This document shows positions 7,987 to 16,585 of a DNA stretch of 33,937 nt, one piece after another (positions within the stretch are counted from its first letter, which is position 1; each line of letters begins with the position of its first letter). Under the pieces are notes generated by a model. The model was not told the origin of the DNA. It made no database searches and saw only the letters and a list, made by a program, of their open reading frames with translations. The position numbers and the translations under genes are program-made. Origin of the DNA: Actinomyces bouchesdurhonensis (GTDB lineage: Bacteria > Actinomycetota > Actinomycetes > Actinomycetales > Actinomycetaceae); contig NZ_LT635868.1 of assembly GCF_900128465.1 (NCBI RefSeq), positions 663,597 to 697,533 of the forward strand, written 5' to 3'.

Positions 7987-10900
7987 ATGGCTGATTCCTT
8001 CGTGCACCTCCACAATCACTCCGAGTATTCGATGCTCGACGGGGCTGCGAAGACGAAAGCCATGGCGCAAGAGGCGGCGCGCCTGGGGCAACCCGCGATC
8101 GGCCTGACTGATCACGGCTACCTTTTCGGTGCCTACGATTTCTACACGAACTGCAAGAACGCCGGGGTTAAACCCATCATCGGCCTGGAAGCCTATGTGA
8201 CGCCCGGGACCTCGCGTTTTGATCGACAGAAGGTCCTATGGGGCGAGCCGTGGCAGCGCGCCGATGACGTGAGCGCGGGTGGCTCCTATAATCACCTGAC
8301 CCTTATCGCCTACAACACGACGGGCATGCTCAACTTGTTCCGCTTGGGTTCGTATGCCTCGACGGACGGTCAGTTCGGCAAGTGGCCGCGCGCCGACAAG
8401 GAACTGCTCGCTCAGTTTCACGAGGGACTCATCGTGTTCACGGGATGCCCCTCGGGTGCCGTGCAGACGCGACTGCGCTTGGGGCAGTGGGACGAGGCCG
8501 TGGCTGAGGCCGCGGAACTGCGCGACATTTTCGGGGCGGACAACTTCTACGTCGAGGTCATGGACCATGGCATCGACATCGAGCGACGCACCCACCAGCA
8601 GGTCCTCGAGATCGCCAAGCTTATGAACGCGCCCCTCGTGGCCACCAACGACGCGCACTACGTCAAGCGCGACGACCGCAAGATCCAGGACGCCCTCCTG
8701 TGCATCAACTCGGGTTCGCGCATCAACGACCCCGACCGTTTCAAGTTCGACGGCGACGGCTACTACATCCGCCCCTCCGATGAGATGCGTTCGCTGTGGA
8801 GCGAGCTGCCTGGCGCCTGCGACTCGACCCTCGAGATTGCGCAGCGCTGCGACGTGCACTTTACGACCACGAAGGAGGGCGCGAACTACATGCCCGACTT
8901 CCCGGTCCCCGAGGGCGAGGATAAGACCTCGTGGTTCATCAAGGAGGTCGAGCGAGGCCTGCGTGACCGTTTCCCGAACGGCATTCCTGACGCCGTGCGC
9001 AAGCAGGCCCAGTACGAGGAAGACGTCATTATTTCGATGGGATTCCCCGGCTACTTCCTCACCGTCGCCGACTACATCAACTGGGCGAAGTCCCAGGGCA
9101 TCCGCGTGGGACCCGGTCGTGGCTCGGGCGCGGGGTCGATGGTCGCCTACGCCATGAAGATCACCGAGCTCAACCCCCTCGACCACGGCCTGATCTTCGA
9201 GCGATTCCTTAACCCCGAGCGAATCTCGATGCCCGACTTCGACGTCGACTTCGATGAACGCAGGCGCGACGAGGTCATCGCCTACGTGAAGCGCAAGTAC
9301 GGTGAGGACCGCATCAGCCAGGTCGTCACCTACGGCACGATTAAGACCAAGCAGGCCCTGAAGGACTCCGCGCGCATCCTCGGCAAGGACTTCAAGGTCG
9401 GCGAGCAGCTGACCAAGGCGCTGCCCCCCGCGATTATGGGCAAGGACATCACGGTCCACGGCATCTTCGACGAGAAGGACAAGCGCTACGCCGAGGCCTC
9501 GGAGTTCCGTAAGTTCTACGAGGAGAACCCGGACACGCACGAGGTCGTCCAGTATGCGCTCGGCCTGGAGGGACTCACCCGCCAGTGGGGCGTGCATGCG
9601 TGTGCGGTCATCATGAGCTCCCATACGCTCACCGACATCATCCCGATCATGAAGCGCCCGCAGGACGGAGCGATCATCACGCAGTTCGACTACCCGACGT
9701 GTGAGACGCTGGGTCTGCTCAAGATGGACTTCCTGGGCCTGCGTAACCTCACGGTCGTGTCGGATGCGCTTCAGAACATTGCGCTTAACGGCAAGCCGGA
9801 CCCGGACCTCGATCACCTGGCCTTCGACGATAAGAAGACGTATGAGCTGCTGGGACGCGGCGAGACCCTGGGCGTCTTCCAGCTCGATGGTGGTGGCATG
9901 CGCGACCTCCTCAAGCTCATGAAGCCCGACAACTTCGAAGACATCTCCGCCGTCGGCGCCCTGTACCGCCCGGGTCCCATGGGCGCGAACTCGCACACGA
10001 ACTACGCGCTGCGTAAGAACGGACGTCAGGAGATTACGCCCATCCACCCGGAGCTGGAAGAACCGCTCAAAGACATTCTGGGCACGACCTTCGGCTTGAT
10101 CGTGTATCAGGAGCAGGTCATGCAGATCGCTCAGAAGTTAGCGGGATACTCGCTGGGCCAGGCGGACATCCTGCGTAAGGCGATGGGTAAGAAGAAGAAG
10201 GAGGTCCTGGACCAGCAGTTCAAGGGCTTCCGTCAGGGCATGGTCGACAACGGCTACTCCGAGGAGTCGATCAAGGCCCTGTGGGACGTCGTCGTGCCTT
10301 TCTCCGCCTACGCCTTCAACAAGGCTCACTCGGCGGCCTACGGCCTTGTCTCTTACTGGACGGCGTTCCTCAAGGCGAACTACCCGACCGAGTACATGGC
10401 GGCTTTGCTGACTTCGACGAAGGACAACAAGGATCGTCGTGCCCTCTATCTGGCGGAGTGCCGCCACATGGACATTACGGTCCTGCCCCCGGACGTGAAT
10501 GCGTCGATGGGTAACTTCGCCCCTGATGGAGAAGCGATTCGCTTTGGCCTGAATGCCATCCAGAACGTGGGCGGCCCAGTCGTCGAAGCGATCGTTTCGA
10601 CCCGCACCGAGAAGGGGCGCTTCTCCTCGTTCCAGGACTTCCTGGACAAGGTCCCGCAGGTGGTGTGCAACAAGCGCACGATCCAGTCCCTGATCCGTGC
10701 CGGCGCCTTCGACTCGATGGGGCACACGCGCCGCGCTCTCCTGGCTCGCTGCGACGAGGCCGTGGACGCGATCATCGACGTCAAGCGCAACGAGGCGATC
10801 GGGCAGTTCGACCTTTTCGGCTCGCTTGGGGAGGAAGAAGATTCAGGGTCGGGCCTCACGATCGATATTCCCGATCTGCCCGAGTTCGATCGTAAGACGA

Positions 10901-11529
10901 AGCTGGCCGCTGAACGTGAGATGCTGGGCCTATACGTCTCTGATCATCCGCTGCGTGGGGTGGAGGCTGCGTTGGCTCGCCACCAGGACTATGAGATCGC
11001 GCAGGTCGTGGGTTCGGAAGAGGCGATGGCGGATCGCGTCGTGAAGATCGCCGGCCTGGTGTCGGGGGTGACCACGAAGGTGACGAAGCAGGGTAACGCG
11101 TGGGCGATTGCGACGATCGAGGATCTGTCGGGTTCGGTGGATGTTCTCTTTTTCCCGCGCTCCTATGAGTCGATTCAGACTTACCTGGCTCAGGACATTA
11201 TTGTCCAGATCGAAGGAAAAGTGAACGTGCGTGAGGAGGGGATGACCATTTACGGCCAGTCGATGACCCTTCTCGATCTGTCGGGCGGGGCTGACCAGCC
11301 TCTGGACCTGCGTTTGTCGGCTGCACGCTGCACGCCTGAACTCCTCACGGACTTGCGCGGTGTCCTTGAATCTTTCCCGGGAGGTTCACCGGTGCGTCTG
11401 CACCTGACGGAGCCAGGGCGCGTCACTGTCGTCGAACTGGACCCGAAGCTGCGTGTTGAACAAACCAGTGCTTTCTTCAGCCATATCAAGGCGGTTGTGG
11501 GCGCAGGTGGGGTGGTTACTAGCGCCTAG
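7987..11529 (+). CDS. dnaE: DNA polymerase III alpha subunit
   Basis: Replicative polymerase catalytic subunit, 1180 residues, normal for DnaE1. Order of domains: PHP domain (about 1-280; FVHLHNHSEYSMLDG, GLTDHGYLFG, TNDAHYV), palm with GPGRGSGAGSMVAYA and the metal-binding Asp motif MPDFDVDFDE (Asp417, Asp419), fingers (GRGETLGVFQLDGGGMRD, ALYRPGPMG, AFNKAHSAAYG), the helix-hairpin-helix region, an OB fold (about 1020-1090) and a C-terminal domain. The start is fixed by homology at MADSFVHLHNH. The gene has its own apparent promoter and no usable ribosome site. It faces the convergent S4 gene. Confidence 0.98.
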   Translation: MADSFVHLHNHSEYSMLDGAAKTKAMAQEAARLGQPAIGLTDHGYLFGAYDFYTNCKNAGVKPIIGLEAYVTPGTSRFDRQKVLWGEPWQRADDVSAGGSYNHLTLIAYNTTGMLNLFRLGSYASTDGQFGKWPRADKELLAQFHEGLIVFTGCPSGAVQTRLRLGQWDEAVAEAAELRDIFGADNFYVEVMDHGIDIERRTHQQVLEIAKLMNAPLVATNDAHYVKRDDRKIQDALLCINSGSRINDPDRFKFDGDGYYIRPSDEMRSLWSELPGACDSTLEIAQRCDVHFTTTKEGANYMPDFPVPEGEDKTSWFIKEVERGLRDRFPNGIPDAVRKQAQYEEDVIISMGFPGYFLTVADYINWAKSQGIRVGPGRGSGAGSMVAYAMKITELNPLDHGLIFERFLNPERISMPDFDVDFDERRRDEVIAYVKRKYGEDRISQVVTYGTIKTKQALKDSARILGKDFKVGEQLTKALPPAIMGKDITVHGIFDEKDKRYAEASEFRKFYEENPDTHEVVQYALGLEGLTRQWGVHACAVIMSSHTLTDIIPIMKRPQDGAIITQFDYPTCETLGLLKMDFLGLRNLTVVSDALQNIALNGKPDPDLDHLAFDDKKTYELLGRGETLGVFQLDGGGMRDLLKLMKPDNFEDISAVGALYRPGPMGANSHTNYALRKNGRQEITPIHPELEEPLKDILGTTFGLIVYQEQVMQIAQKLAGYSLGQADILRKAMGKKKKEVLDQQFKGFRQGMVDNGYSEESIKALWDVVVPFSAYAFNKAHSAAYGLVSYWTAFLKANYPTEYMAALLTSTKDNKDRRALYLAECRHMDITVLPPDVNASMGNFAPDGEAIRFGLNAIQNVGGPVVEAIVSTRTEKGRFSSFQDFLDKVPQVVCNKRTIQSLIRAGAFDSMGHTRRALLARCDEAVDAIIDVKRNEAIGQFDLFGSLGEEEDSGSGLTIDIPDLPEFDRKTKLAAEREMLGLYVSDHPLRGVEAALARHQDYEIAQVVGSEEAMADRVVKIAGLVSGVTTKVTKQGNAWAIATIEDLSGSVDVLFFPRSYESIQTYLAQDIIVQIEGKVNVREEGMTIYGQSMTLLDLSGGADQPLDLRLSAARCTPELLTDLRGVLESFPGGSPVRLHLTEPGRVTVVELDPKLRVEQTSAFFSHIKAVVGAGGVVTSA

Positions 11530-11557
11530 GTGCGTTTCCCTGTGATGTACCTATCGC

Positions 11558-11821
11558 TCATGGGCGGGGGAATGCGGCGTTGTTGGTGTCTGATGAGGCG
11601 GATCCGACGATGGCTGCTGCCCGGCCCCAAGGCGCGTCGACCTCGACCAGGTCGCCTGCGCTTAGGTGGTGGCCTCGGCGCGTTTCTCGCACGCCGTTGA
11701 CGCTCACGTCCCCGTCCTGAATGAGTGCGCGGGCCTGCGCGCCGTCTTCCGCGAGGGAGGCAAGTTTGACGAATTGGCCGAGCTTAATTTGCCCGCGCAC
11801 GGGAATCGTGGGGGTCGTCAT
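11558..11821 (-). CDS. Small RNA-binding S4-domain protein
   Basis: An 87-residue protein that is almost only an S4 domain: IKLGQFVKLASLAEDGAQAR, IQDGDVSVNGVRETRRGHHL, SAGDLVEVD. This is the YaaA/YbcJ type of stand-alone S4 protein, expected to bind structured RNA, perhaps in ribosome assembly; the target is unknown. The start is the ATG at 11821 (minus strand), preceded by AAAGGA; a longer in-frame extension to 11965 overlaps the divergent gene and lacks support. It is divergent from the unrecognised gene at 11914 and convergent with dnaE. Confidence 0.88.
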   Translation of the reverse strand: MTTPTIPVRGQIKLGQFVKLASLAEDGAQARALIQDGDVSVNGVRETRRGHHLSAGDLVEVDAPWGRAAAIVGSASSDTNNAAFPRP

Positions 11822-11872
11822 GAGGGGTCCTTTCGCTGGTGGGGGCTGTGTGGAGCGCGAGCGCGCGTTTGA

Positions 11873-11901
11873 ACAGTATCCTTGGTGTCGAAGACAGACA
11901 A
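11873..11901 (-). promoter_or_regulatory. Candidate minus-strand promoter for the S4 gene
   Basis: Read on the minus strand: TTGTCT (11901-11896), 17-base spacer, TACTGT (11878-11873), about 50 bases upstream of the S4-protein ATG. It lies in the short divergent region shared with the gene at 11914. Confidence 0.45.
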
Positions 11902-11913
11902 TAAGGAGGAGCG

Positions 11914-12561
11914 GTGAGCGCTCACAACGACGATATTGATGCGGAGTTCCAGTCGCTGGTCGCATCGCTGGGGGAGACCGTGCCGTCGGCTTCGTCTCTG
12001 CCTGCGCGTGACCTGGACGATACGCCTGTTGACGAGTCGCTGCACCTGGAGGGGGGGCGCCTGTCGGTCGCGCTGGTGCTCGCGCCGATTGCGTACCCCG
12101 AGGCCTTGCACTCGCTGTTGGCGTTGTCGGGCATCCGCGAATCTATCGTGCGTCTCAAACCTTGGACTGCTGTGTGGCTGCGTGTTGAGACGACCCCGAC
12201 GGACGAGGAGGAGCTTGATGCTCTCCTGACGGGCCAGCGTCCGATGCCGGATGCGGTCGATCGTGTCGCGCGGGCCGTGTCGCGCCTGTCCAAGTACGGG
12301 TCGGTTGCCCTCATGAGTTGGCTCGTGGAGGGCGATGGCGTTGAGCCGGGTGTGTCTGGCCGTATTTCTGCGCAGCGTTACGTGGGCGGAGAGCCGGAGG
12401 AAGCGATTCCTGCGGGGCTGCTCCTCGGGGCGATGCCGGCGGCCACTGAGGATCTGCTGCTTGGGCGTACGACGCCGTGCGACTACTCGGATTCGGTGAG
12501 TGCCGATGGGACGCGCAGGGGGGGCGGTCCCTTCGGTTGGTTCCGTCGCAAGTCCTCATGA
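11914..12561 (+). CDS. Hypothetical protein, 215 aa, upstream of priA
   Basis: I do not recognise this family. The start is GTG 11914 behind a strong AAGGAGGA. The product looks cytoplasmic and acidic in its first 60 residues (NDDIDAEFQSLVASLGETVP), then holds a mixed alpha/beta core (LSVALVLAPIAYPEALHSLL, PWTAVWLRVETTPTDEEELD) and ends in a basic tail GPFGWFRRKSS. There is no signal peptide or membrane helix. Its stop overlaps the priA start (ATGA), so translation is probably coupled. Size, composition and neighbourhood suggest a conserved actinobacterial protein, but no function can be given. Confidence 0.8.
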   Translation: MSAHNDDIDAEFQSLVASLGETVPSASSLPARDLDDTPVDESLHLEGGRLSVALVLAPIAYPEALHSLLALSGIRESIVRLKPWTAVWLRVETTPTDEEELDALLTGQRPMPDAVDRVARAVSRLSKYGSVALMSWLVEGDGVEPGVSGRISAQRYVGGEPEEAIPAGLLLGAMPAATEDLLLGRTTPCDYSDSVSADGTRRGGGPFGWFRRKSS

Positions 12562-13280
12562 GCGTTCTTGAACTGCTGCCAGCCGTCGATGTGACGGGCG
12601 GGCAGGCGGTGCGCCTGTCTGGCGGATCGGTGGATTGCGGCTCGTGGGGTAGTCCCCTCGATGTCGCCCGTTCTTTTTACGAGGCGGGGGCGCGTTGGGT
12701 GCACCTGGTGGACCTTGATCTGGCGTTCGGTCGCGGTGATAATGCTGAGCTTCTTGCCCGGGTTATCAGTGATGTTCCAGTCGCGGTTGAGCTGTCGGGA
12801 GGTATCACCAGTCGAGCGGCGATCGAAGCCGGATTGGAGATGGGACCCGCGCGCGTCAATATTGCCACGCAGGCACTTCGCAACATCGACGCGGTGTGTG
12901 AGGCGATCGAGTGTTTCGGTGAGCGCGTCGCTGTTTGCCTGGATGTGCGCGGCGATCGGCTGGCTGCGCGCGGAGGTGACGGCGAGGGGGCAAACGTCTG
13001 GGGGGTGCTGCGTCTCCTGAACGAGGTTGGGGTGGCTCGCCTGGTCGTGACTGACGTGATGCGTGATGGGCAGATGAACGGCTCGAATCTGGAGCTGGTT
13101 GCCCGCATTGCTGGCTCGACGAACGCGCGAGTCATTGCTTCGGGCGGTATCAACTCACTCGCTGACATTGAGGCGTTGCGTGCGCTCGATATTGAGGGTG
13201 CGATCGTCGGTAAAGCGCTCTACCGGGGCGCCTTCACGCTGGCCGATGCGATGGTGGTTGCCGGTCATGAGGAGCGGTGA
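12558..13280 (+). CDS. priA: Phosphoribosyl isomerase A (PriA; HisA, likely dual HisA/TrpF)
   Basis: A (beta/alpha)8-barrel isomerase that converts ProFAR to PRFAR in histidine synthesis. In actinobacteria the same enzyme often also isomerises phosphoribosyl anthranilate for tryptophan. The 240 residues show LLPAVDVTGGQAVRL (with the N-terminal catalytic Asp), VHLVDLDLAFG, VELSGGI, and VVTDVMRDGQMNGSN with the second catalytic Asp, plus the phosphate-binding ASGGI and GAIVGKALY. The start is ATG 12558, overlapping the previous stop. No other his or trp gene is in the window. Dual function is inferred from phylum, not from sequence alone. Confidence 0.92.
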   Translation: MSVLELLPAVDVTGGQAVRLSGGSVDCGSWGSPLDVARSFYEAGARWVHLVDLDLAFGRGDNAELLARVISDVPVAVELSGGITSRAAIEAGLEMGPARVNIATQALRNIDAVCEAIECFGERVAVCLDVRGDRLAARGGDGEGANVWGVLRLLNEVGVARLVVTDVMRDGQMNGSNLELVARIAGSTNARVIASGGINSLADIEALRALDIEGAIVGKALYRGAFTLADAMVVAGHEER

Positions 13281-14038
13281 TGGGTGCCCGTCTGTCCGAG
13301 GAGCAAAAGAATCGTTTGGCTAGGCGCCTGTCGATGATGAGTCCCGACCGTGCCGACGTGGGTCAGGGGCTGCCCTGCACGACTCGCGCACTCGCGTTGG
13401 GGCGGGGCGCTGACGGCGGAGCCGCGCGACTTCAGGCCCTTGTGGATGCGCTTGCAGTCGAGCGCGTCATCGTCCCCGTTGATGTTGAACCAGATCCTCG
13501 TGTGACGGGAGTTCATGCGGGCGACAATGAGCATGCTCCCACCGACTTCGTGCGCGTACTCACTCCCGCGGGTGAGGCGCTTGCGATCTATTCATCGGCG
13601 CAGGCTCTGTCCGCACATCGCCCCGGTGACCGTCCGATGGCCTTGAGTGTTCGCACGATCTGCTTGACGGCACTGGTCGAGACCAGTGGGCGCATCGTCA
13701 TGAACCCGGGTACCGACGCCGTAGTGTTGCCGCGCCCGGCCGTCGCGGCCCTCGCGCAGGGCGACACGTGGTTGCCCGCGTGGCGTGATACGGCCTTGCG
13801 CGACCAACTCGTGGCTGAGGCCGGCGCAGTTTGTCCCGCAATCGTCGATCTGTCGGTCGTCTATGCGGGCGACGGCTTGATACGTGTCGTCGTATCCGTG
13901 GACCGCGCCTCCTATGCGGATGGGGCAGATGCCTCGGCGATGAAGGCTGCGCTTTCCCAGGCGCTGTCCCAGATCGGGGCCAGTCCACGTCTGATTGCCT
14001 CGGCAGACCGCGTCGAGATTGCACCCGTGCTGCGCTGA
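13280..14038 (+). CDS. SseB-family protein
   Basis: A 252-residue protein resembling the SseB-domain proteins encoded next to hisA/priA in actinobacteria. The N-terminal half has ARLQALVDALAVERVIVPVD (about 50-70) and the SseB-like block TDFVRVLTPAGEALAIYSSA, then GRIVMNPGTDAVVLPRPAVAAL. The C-terminal half (about 165-252) reads like a second alpha/beta domain. The ATG at 13280 sits 5 bases after GGAG; GTG 13277 directly before it is an alternative. It overlaps the priA stop by one base. The cellular role of these proteins is poorly known. Confidence 0.8.
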   Translation: MGARLSEEQKNRLARRLSMMSPDRADVGQGLPCTTRALALGRGADGGAARLQALVDALAVERVIVPVDVEPDPRVTGVHAGDNEHAPTDFVRVLTPAGEALAIYSSAQALSAHRPGDRPMALSVRTICLTALVETSGRIVMNPGTDAVVLPRPAVAALAQGDTWLPAWRDTALRDQLVAEAGAVCPAIVDLSVVYAGDGLIRVVVSVDRASYADGADASAMKAALSQALSQIGASPRLIASADRVEIAPVLR

Positions 14039-14180
14039 AGACGCCGATGGTTGACCTGCCCTGGGCGCCGGTTGTCGATGTGTCCAGCGCGCTCGGGGAC
14101 CAGTTCGTCTCGGTCCGATCAGCGTGTCATCGTGAGTGAGGAGGGCAATGCTTTCCGATATGGCGTGTTCCTGTTGATTC

Positions 14181-14189
14181 TGGTAGTGT
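14181..14189 (+). promoter_or_regulatory. Candidate extended -10 promoter for infC-rpmI-rplT
   Basis: TGGTAGTGT at 14181-14189 combines an extended -10 TGN with TAGTGT. The -35 region is poor. Starting near 14196, it would give a leader of about 210 bases before infC. Confidence 0.35.
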
Positions 14190-14407
14190 GGGTTTGACCG
14201 TCTGGGCGAACGCCCGGAACGCAAGCGGAGAAATCCCACCTGGATACCCGCCTCTCGCCTGAGAGGATGCCGCCCGCAGGGCGAAGCGCAGGGGATCGGG
14301 TTTGGCGGTCGACACGCGTGTGTGTTGACTCCTTGGAAGCCTCCGTACGCGTCGCGTATCGGAGGCTTTTCGCTGCGCGCATAAGGATTCTGTGGAAGGA
14401 GCCGCTC
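14190..14407 (+). promoter_or_regulatory. Structured infC 5' leader (candidate cis-regulatory RNA)
   Basis: This gene-free leader contains successive possible hairpins: GTGGG (about 14187-14191) pairing with CCCAC near 14237 around an inner GGGC-GAAC-GCCC stem; CCTCTC-GCCT-GAGAGG around 14250-14265; CGCCC-GCA-GGGCG around 14269-14282; and a final terminator-like stem at 14337-14368. Autogenous or attenuation control of the infC-rpmI-rplT operon is known in other bacteria. Regulation here is inferred from position and structure. Confidence 0.5.
14337..14370 (+). terminator. Terminator/attenuator hairpin before infC
   Basis: AAGCCTCCG (14337-14345) pairs perfectly with CGGAGGCTT (14360-14368); an inner TACGC/GCGTA stem extends it, and TTTT follows at 14367-14370. 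It ends 26 bases before the infC ribosome site, the layout of a transcription attenuator. Confidence 0.65.
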
Positions 14408-15046
14408 ATCAGCGAGACTCGCATCAATGAGCGTATTCGAGTCCCCGAGGTTCGCCTTGTGGGACCCGGAGGTGAACAGGTAGGCGTCGTCCGAGTTGAG
14501 GATGCGCTGCGTCTGGCCGAAGAGGCCGGGCTTGACCTGGTTGAGGTTGCGCCGAACGCTAAACCGCCCGTCGCAAAGCTCATGGATTACGGCAAGTACA
14601 AGTACGAGGCCGCCCAGAAGGCGCGTGATGCTCGCCGTAATCAGGCGAACACGCAGCTAAAGGAAATCCGCTTCCGACTCAAGATCGACGATCATGACTT
14701 CGGCGTCAAGAAGGGCCACGTAGAGCGCTTCCTGTCTGCCGGCGACAAGGTCAAGGTCATGATCATGTTCCGCGGTCGAGAGCAGTCTCGTCCCGAGGCC
14801 GGCGTTCGCCTCCTGCAGCGTCTCGCCGAGGAGATCGGTGAGCTCGCTACCGTCGAGTCGATGCCCCGTCAGGACGGGCGCAACATGACGATGGTGCTGG
14901 CTCCCACCAAGCGTAAGGCCGACGCCCTGACTGAGCAGCGCAAGCGCCGCGAAGCCGAGCGTGCTGAGCGCCGGGGCAAGCGCGCGGAGCGCGCCAGTAA
15001 GGACCAGGCCCGAGTGGCAGCCGACAAAGCTGCCGAACAGGACTGA
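14408..15046 (+). CDS. infC: Translation initiation factor IF-3, probable ATC start
   Basis: IF-3 binds the 30S subunit and polices start-codon choice. The best start is ATC at 14408: AAGGAG (14396-14401) precedes it by 6 bases and the reading begins [18 protein letters not shown], the normal IF-3 N terminus. ATG or GTG starts further up lie in the structured leader and add unrelated residues. A non-canonical start is the known autoregulatory device of infC (AUU in E. coli). The 212 residues include [36 protein letters not shown] and [16 protein letters not shown], then a basic Glu/Arg/Lys-rich tail. rpmI and rplT follow in the classic operon. Confidence 0.95.
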   Translation: MSETRINERIRVPEVRLVGPGGEQVGVVRVEDALRLAEEAGLDLVEVAPNAKPPVAKLMDYGKYKYEAAQKARDARRNQANTQLKEIRFRLKIDDHDFGVKKGHVERFLSAGDKVKVMIMFRGREQSRPEAGVRLLQRLAEEIGELATVESMPRQDGRNMTMVLAPTKRKADALTEQRKRREAERAERRGKRAERASKDQARVAADKAAEQD

Positions 15047-15082
15047 CGGCGATAGTAATCGCCTCACAACGAAGGAATAGAA

Positions 15083-15277
15083 ATGCCGAAGAACAAGACT
15101 CATTCCGGTGCTAAGAAGCGCTTCCGCACGACTGGCTCGGGCAAGATCATGCGTGAGCAGGCCGGCGCCCGCCACCTGCTGGAGCACAAGTCCAGCCGCA
15201 AGACCCGCCGCCTGGCGACCGACCAGGTCCTGGAGACCGCCGACGTTAAGCGCGTCAAGCGTCTGCTGGGCAAGTGA
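15083..15277 (+). CDS. rpmI: 50S ribosomal protein L35
   Basis: Small basic ribosomal protein of 64 residues, full length for L35: [20 protein letters not shown] at the N terminus and [14 protein letters not shown] in the middle, ending KRVKRLLGK. Ribosome site AAGGAA precedes ATG 15083. It lies 36 bases after infC and 27 bases before rplT, in the conserved infC-rpmI-rplT operon. Confidence 0.97.
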   Translation: MPKNKTHSGAKKRFRTTGSGKIMREQAGARHLLEHKSSRKTRRLATDQVLETADVKRVKRLLGK

Positions 15278-15304
15278 GTTCGAGTTAGAGGAGAACAATA
15301 GAAA

Positions 15305-15685
15305 ATGGCACGTGTTAAGCGTTCTGTCAACGCCAAGAAGAAGCGTCGTACTGTACTCGAACAGGCCTCCGGCTACCGTGGCCAGCGCTCGCGCATGTAC
15401 CGTAAGGCCAAGGAGCAGGTCACTCACTCCTTCGTCTACTCCTACCGCGACCGCAAGGCCAAGAAGGGTGACTTCCGCCGCCTGTGGATCCAGCGCATCA
15501 ACGCCGCGTCCCGCGCCCAGGGGCTGACCTACAACCGCCTCATCCAGGGCCTGAACTTGGCTGGCGTTGAGGTTGATCGCCGTATGCTGGCCGAGCTGGC
15601 CGTGAACGACCTTAACGCGTTCAACGCGCTGGTGAAGGTCGCCAAGGACGCGCTGCCCGCCGACGTCAACGCCCCCAAGGCCTGA
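15305..15685 (+). CDS. rplT: 50S ribosomal protein L20
   Basis: Early-assembly 23S rRNA-binding protein of 126 residues, normal length. It starts [20 protein letters not shown] and contains [32 protein letters not shown] and [20 protein letters not shown]. The ribosome site AGAGGAGAA precedes ATG 15305. L20 represses its own operon in some bacteria; no L20-type decoy site could be confirmed here. Confidence 0.98.
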   Translation: MARVKRSVNAKKKRRTVLEQASGYRGQRSRMYRKAKEQVTHSFVYSYRDRKAKKGDFRRLWIQRINAASRAQGLTYNRLIQGLNLAGVEVDRRMLAELAVNDLNAFNALVKVAKDALPADVNAPKA

Positions 15686-15688
15686 TTG

Positions 15689-16537
15689 GTGAGTTCTTTT
15701 CCCGAGCGCCTGACCCTTCTCGATAATCCCCGCGCCGACCGCGTGCGCAGGGTGTCGGGTCTGGTCGGGCGCTCGGCGCGTTTGCGTTCGGGCCTGATGC
15801 TCGTGGAGGGGCCTCAGGCCGTGCGTGAACTCGCGCGTTTCCGTCCCGGCGCTGTCCGTGACGTGTACGTGCGTGAGGATGCGTGGGACACCCACGCTGA
15901 CGTCGTGGAGGCGGCGCGGTGCGCGACTCGTTGGGTGCACCCCGTCACGAACGAGGTCTCGGCGGTACTCTCGCGTGATTCGCAGGGTGTGTGCGCGGTG
16001 GCGTCCCATGACGCCCTCGTGCGTGAACTGCCGGAGCCGAGCGTGGGGGAGACACTCGTTGTGCTCGCCCAGGGACGTGACCCCGGCAACGTCGGCACGA
16101 TCATTCGCACGGCTGACGCCTTTGGAGCCTCGGGTGTCATTACTGTTGCGGGCACAGTGGAAGCGACGAACCCGAAGGTCGTGCGCGCCAGCGCCGGCTC
16201 GGTGTTCCATGTTCCCGTGTGCGTCGTGCCATCTTTTGAGGAGGTTCGCTTCCTCGTGCACGGCCGCGGTGCCGCCCTGCTGGGGACCAGCGGCGGTGCC
16301 GGATCCGTCGACTTGGCGCAGATGCTCGTGCAGGGCGTCTCCGTACGCTCGCGTCTCTCGCAGTCCCACGCGTGGGTGTTCGGCAACGAGGCGACGGGGT
16401 TGTCGGGGGCGCAGATGCGCCTGTGCGATGCCCTTGTCTCGATTCCGATGAGTGGTGACGCTGAATCGCTCAACGTCGCGAGCGCGGCGACAGCGTGCCT
16501 TTTCGCATCTCAGACAGTGCGAGGAATGGCGCTCTGA
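15689..16537 (+). CDS. SpoU/TrmH-family RNA 2'-O-methyltransferase
   Basis: SPOUT-class enzyme that methylates ribose in rRNA or tRNA. The 282 residues have an N-terminal substrate-binding region (RVRRVSGLVGRSARLRSG, LMLVEGPQAVREL) and the catalytic trefoil-knot domain with GRDPGNVGTIIRTADAFGAS, FGNEATGLS and SIPMSGDAESLNVASAATA, the three SpoU motifs. The start is GTG 15689, three bases after the rplT stop; TTG 15686 is an alternative. Placement after rplT is common in actinobacteria. The exact target nucleotide is unknown. Confidence 0.93.
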   Translation: MSSFPERLTLLDNPRADRVRRVSGLVGRSARLRSGLMLVEGPQAVRELARFRPGAVRDVYVREDAWDTHADVVEAARCATRWVHPVTNEVSAVLSRDSQGVCAVASHDALVRELPEPSVGETLVVLAQGRDPGNVGTIIRTADAFGASGVITVAGTVEATNPKVVRASAGSVFHVPVCVVPSFEEVRFLVHGRGAALLGTSGGAGSVDLAQMLVQGVSVRSRLSQSHAWVFGNEATGLSGAQMRLCDALVSIPMSGDAESLNVASAATACLFASQTVRGMAL

Positions 16538-16572
16538 GTGTCGTCATCACGGCGCACTGTGGCGCGCGAGAC

Positions 16573-16578
16573 TAGTCT
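16573..16578 (+). promoter_or_regulatory. -10 box giving a probable leaderless thiL mRNA
   Basis: TAGTCT at 16573-16578 is 7 bases before ATG 16586, so the transcript would begin at the start codon. No Shine-Dalgarno sequence is placed for this ATG. The arrangement mirrors the one before dnaE. Confidence 0.5.
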
Positions 16579-16585
16579 GGATGAC

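Noticed and set aside
8236-10047. 603-codon minus-strand open frame opposite dnaE
   Set aside because: A shadow of high-GC codon bias inside a clear dnaE; composition is Val/Arg/His-rich without recognisable domains.
11869-11902. Plus-strand promoter TTGAAC...GACAAT for the gene at 11914
   Set aside because: The spacing between the hexamers is too long (22 bases) and the -10 match at 17 bases is poor; the minus-strand promoter in the same place is better.
14657-16369. 570-codon minus-strand open frame opposite infC-rpmI-rplT-methyltransferase
   Set aside because: It covers four well-supported genes on the other strand and has no ribosome site or homology.
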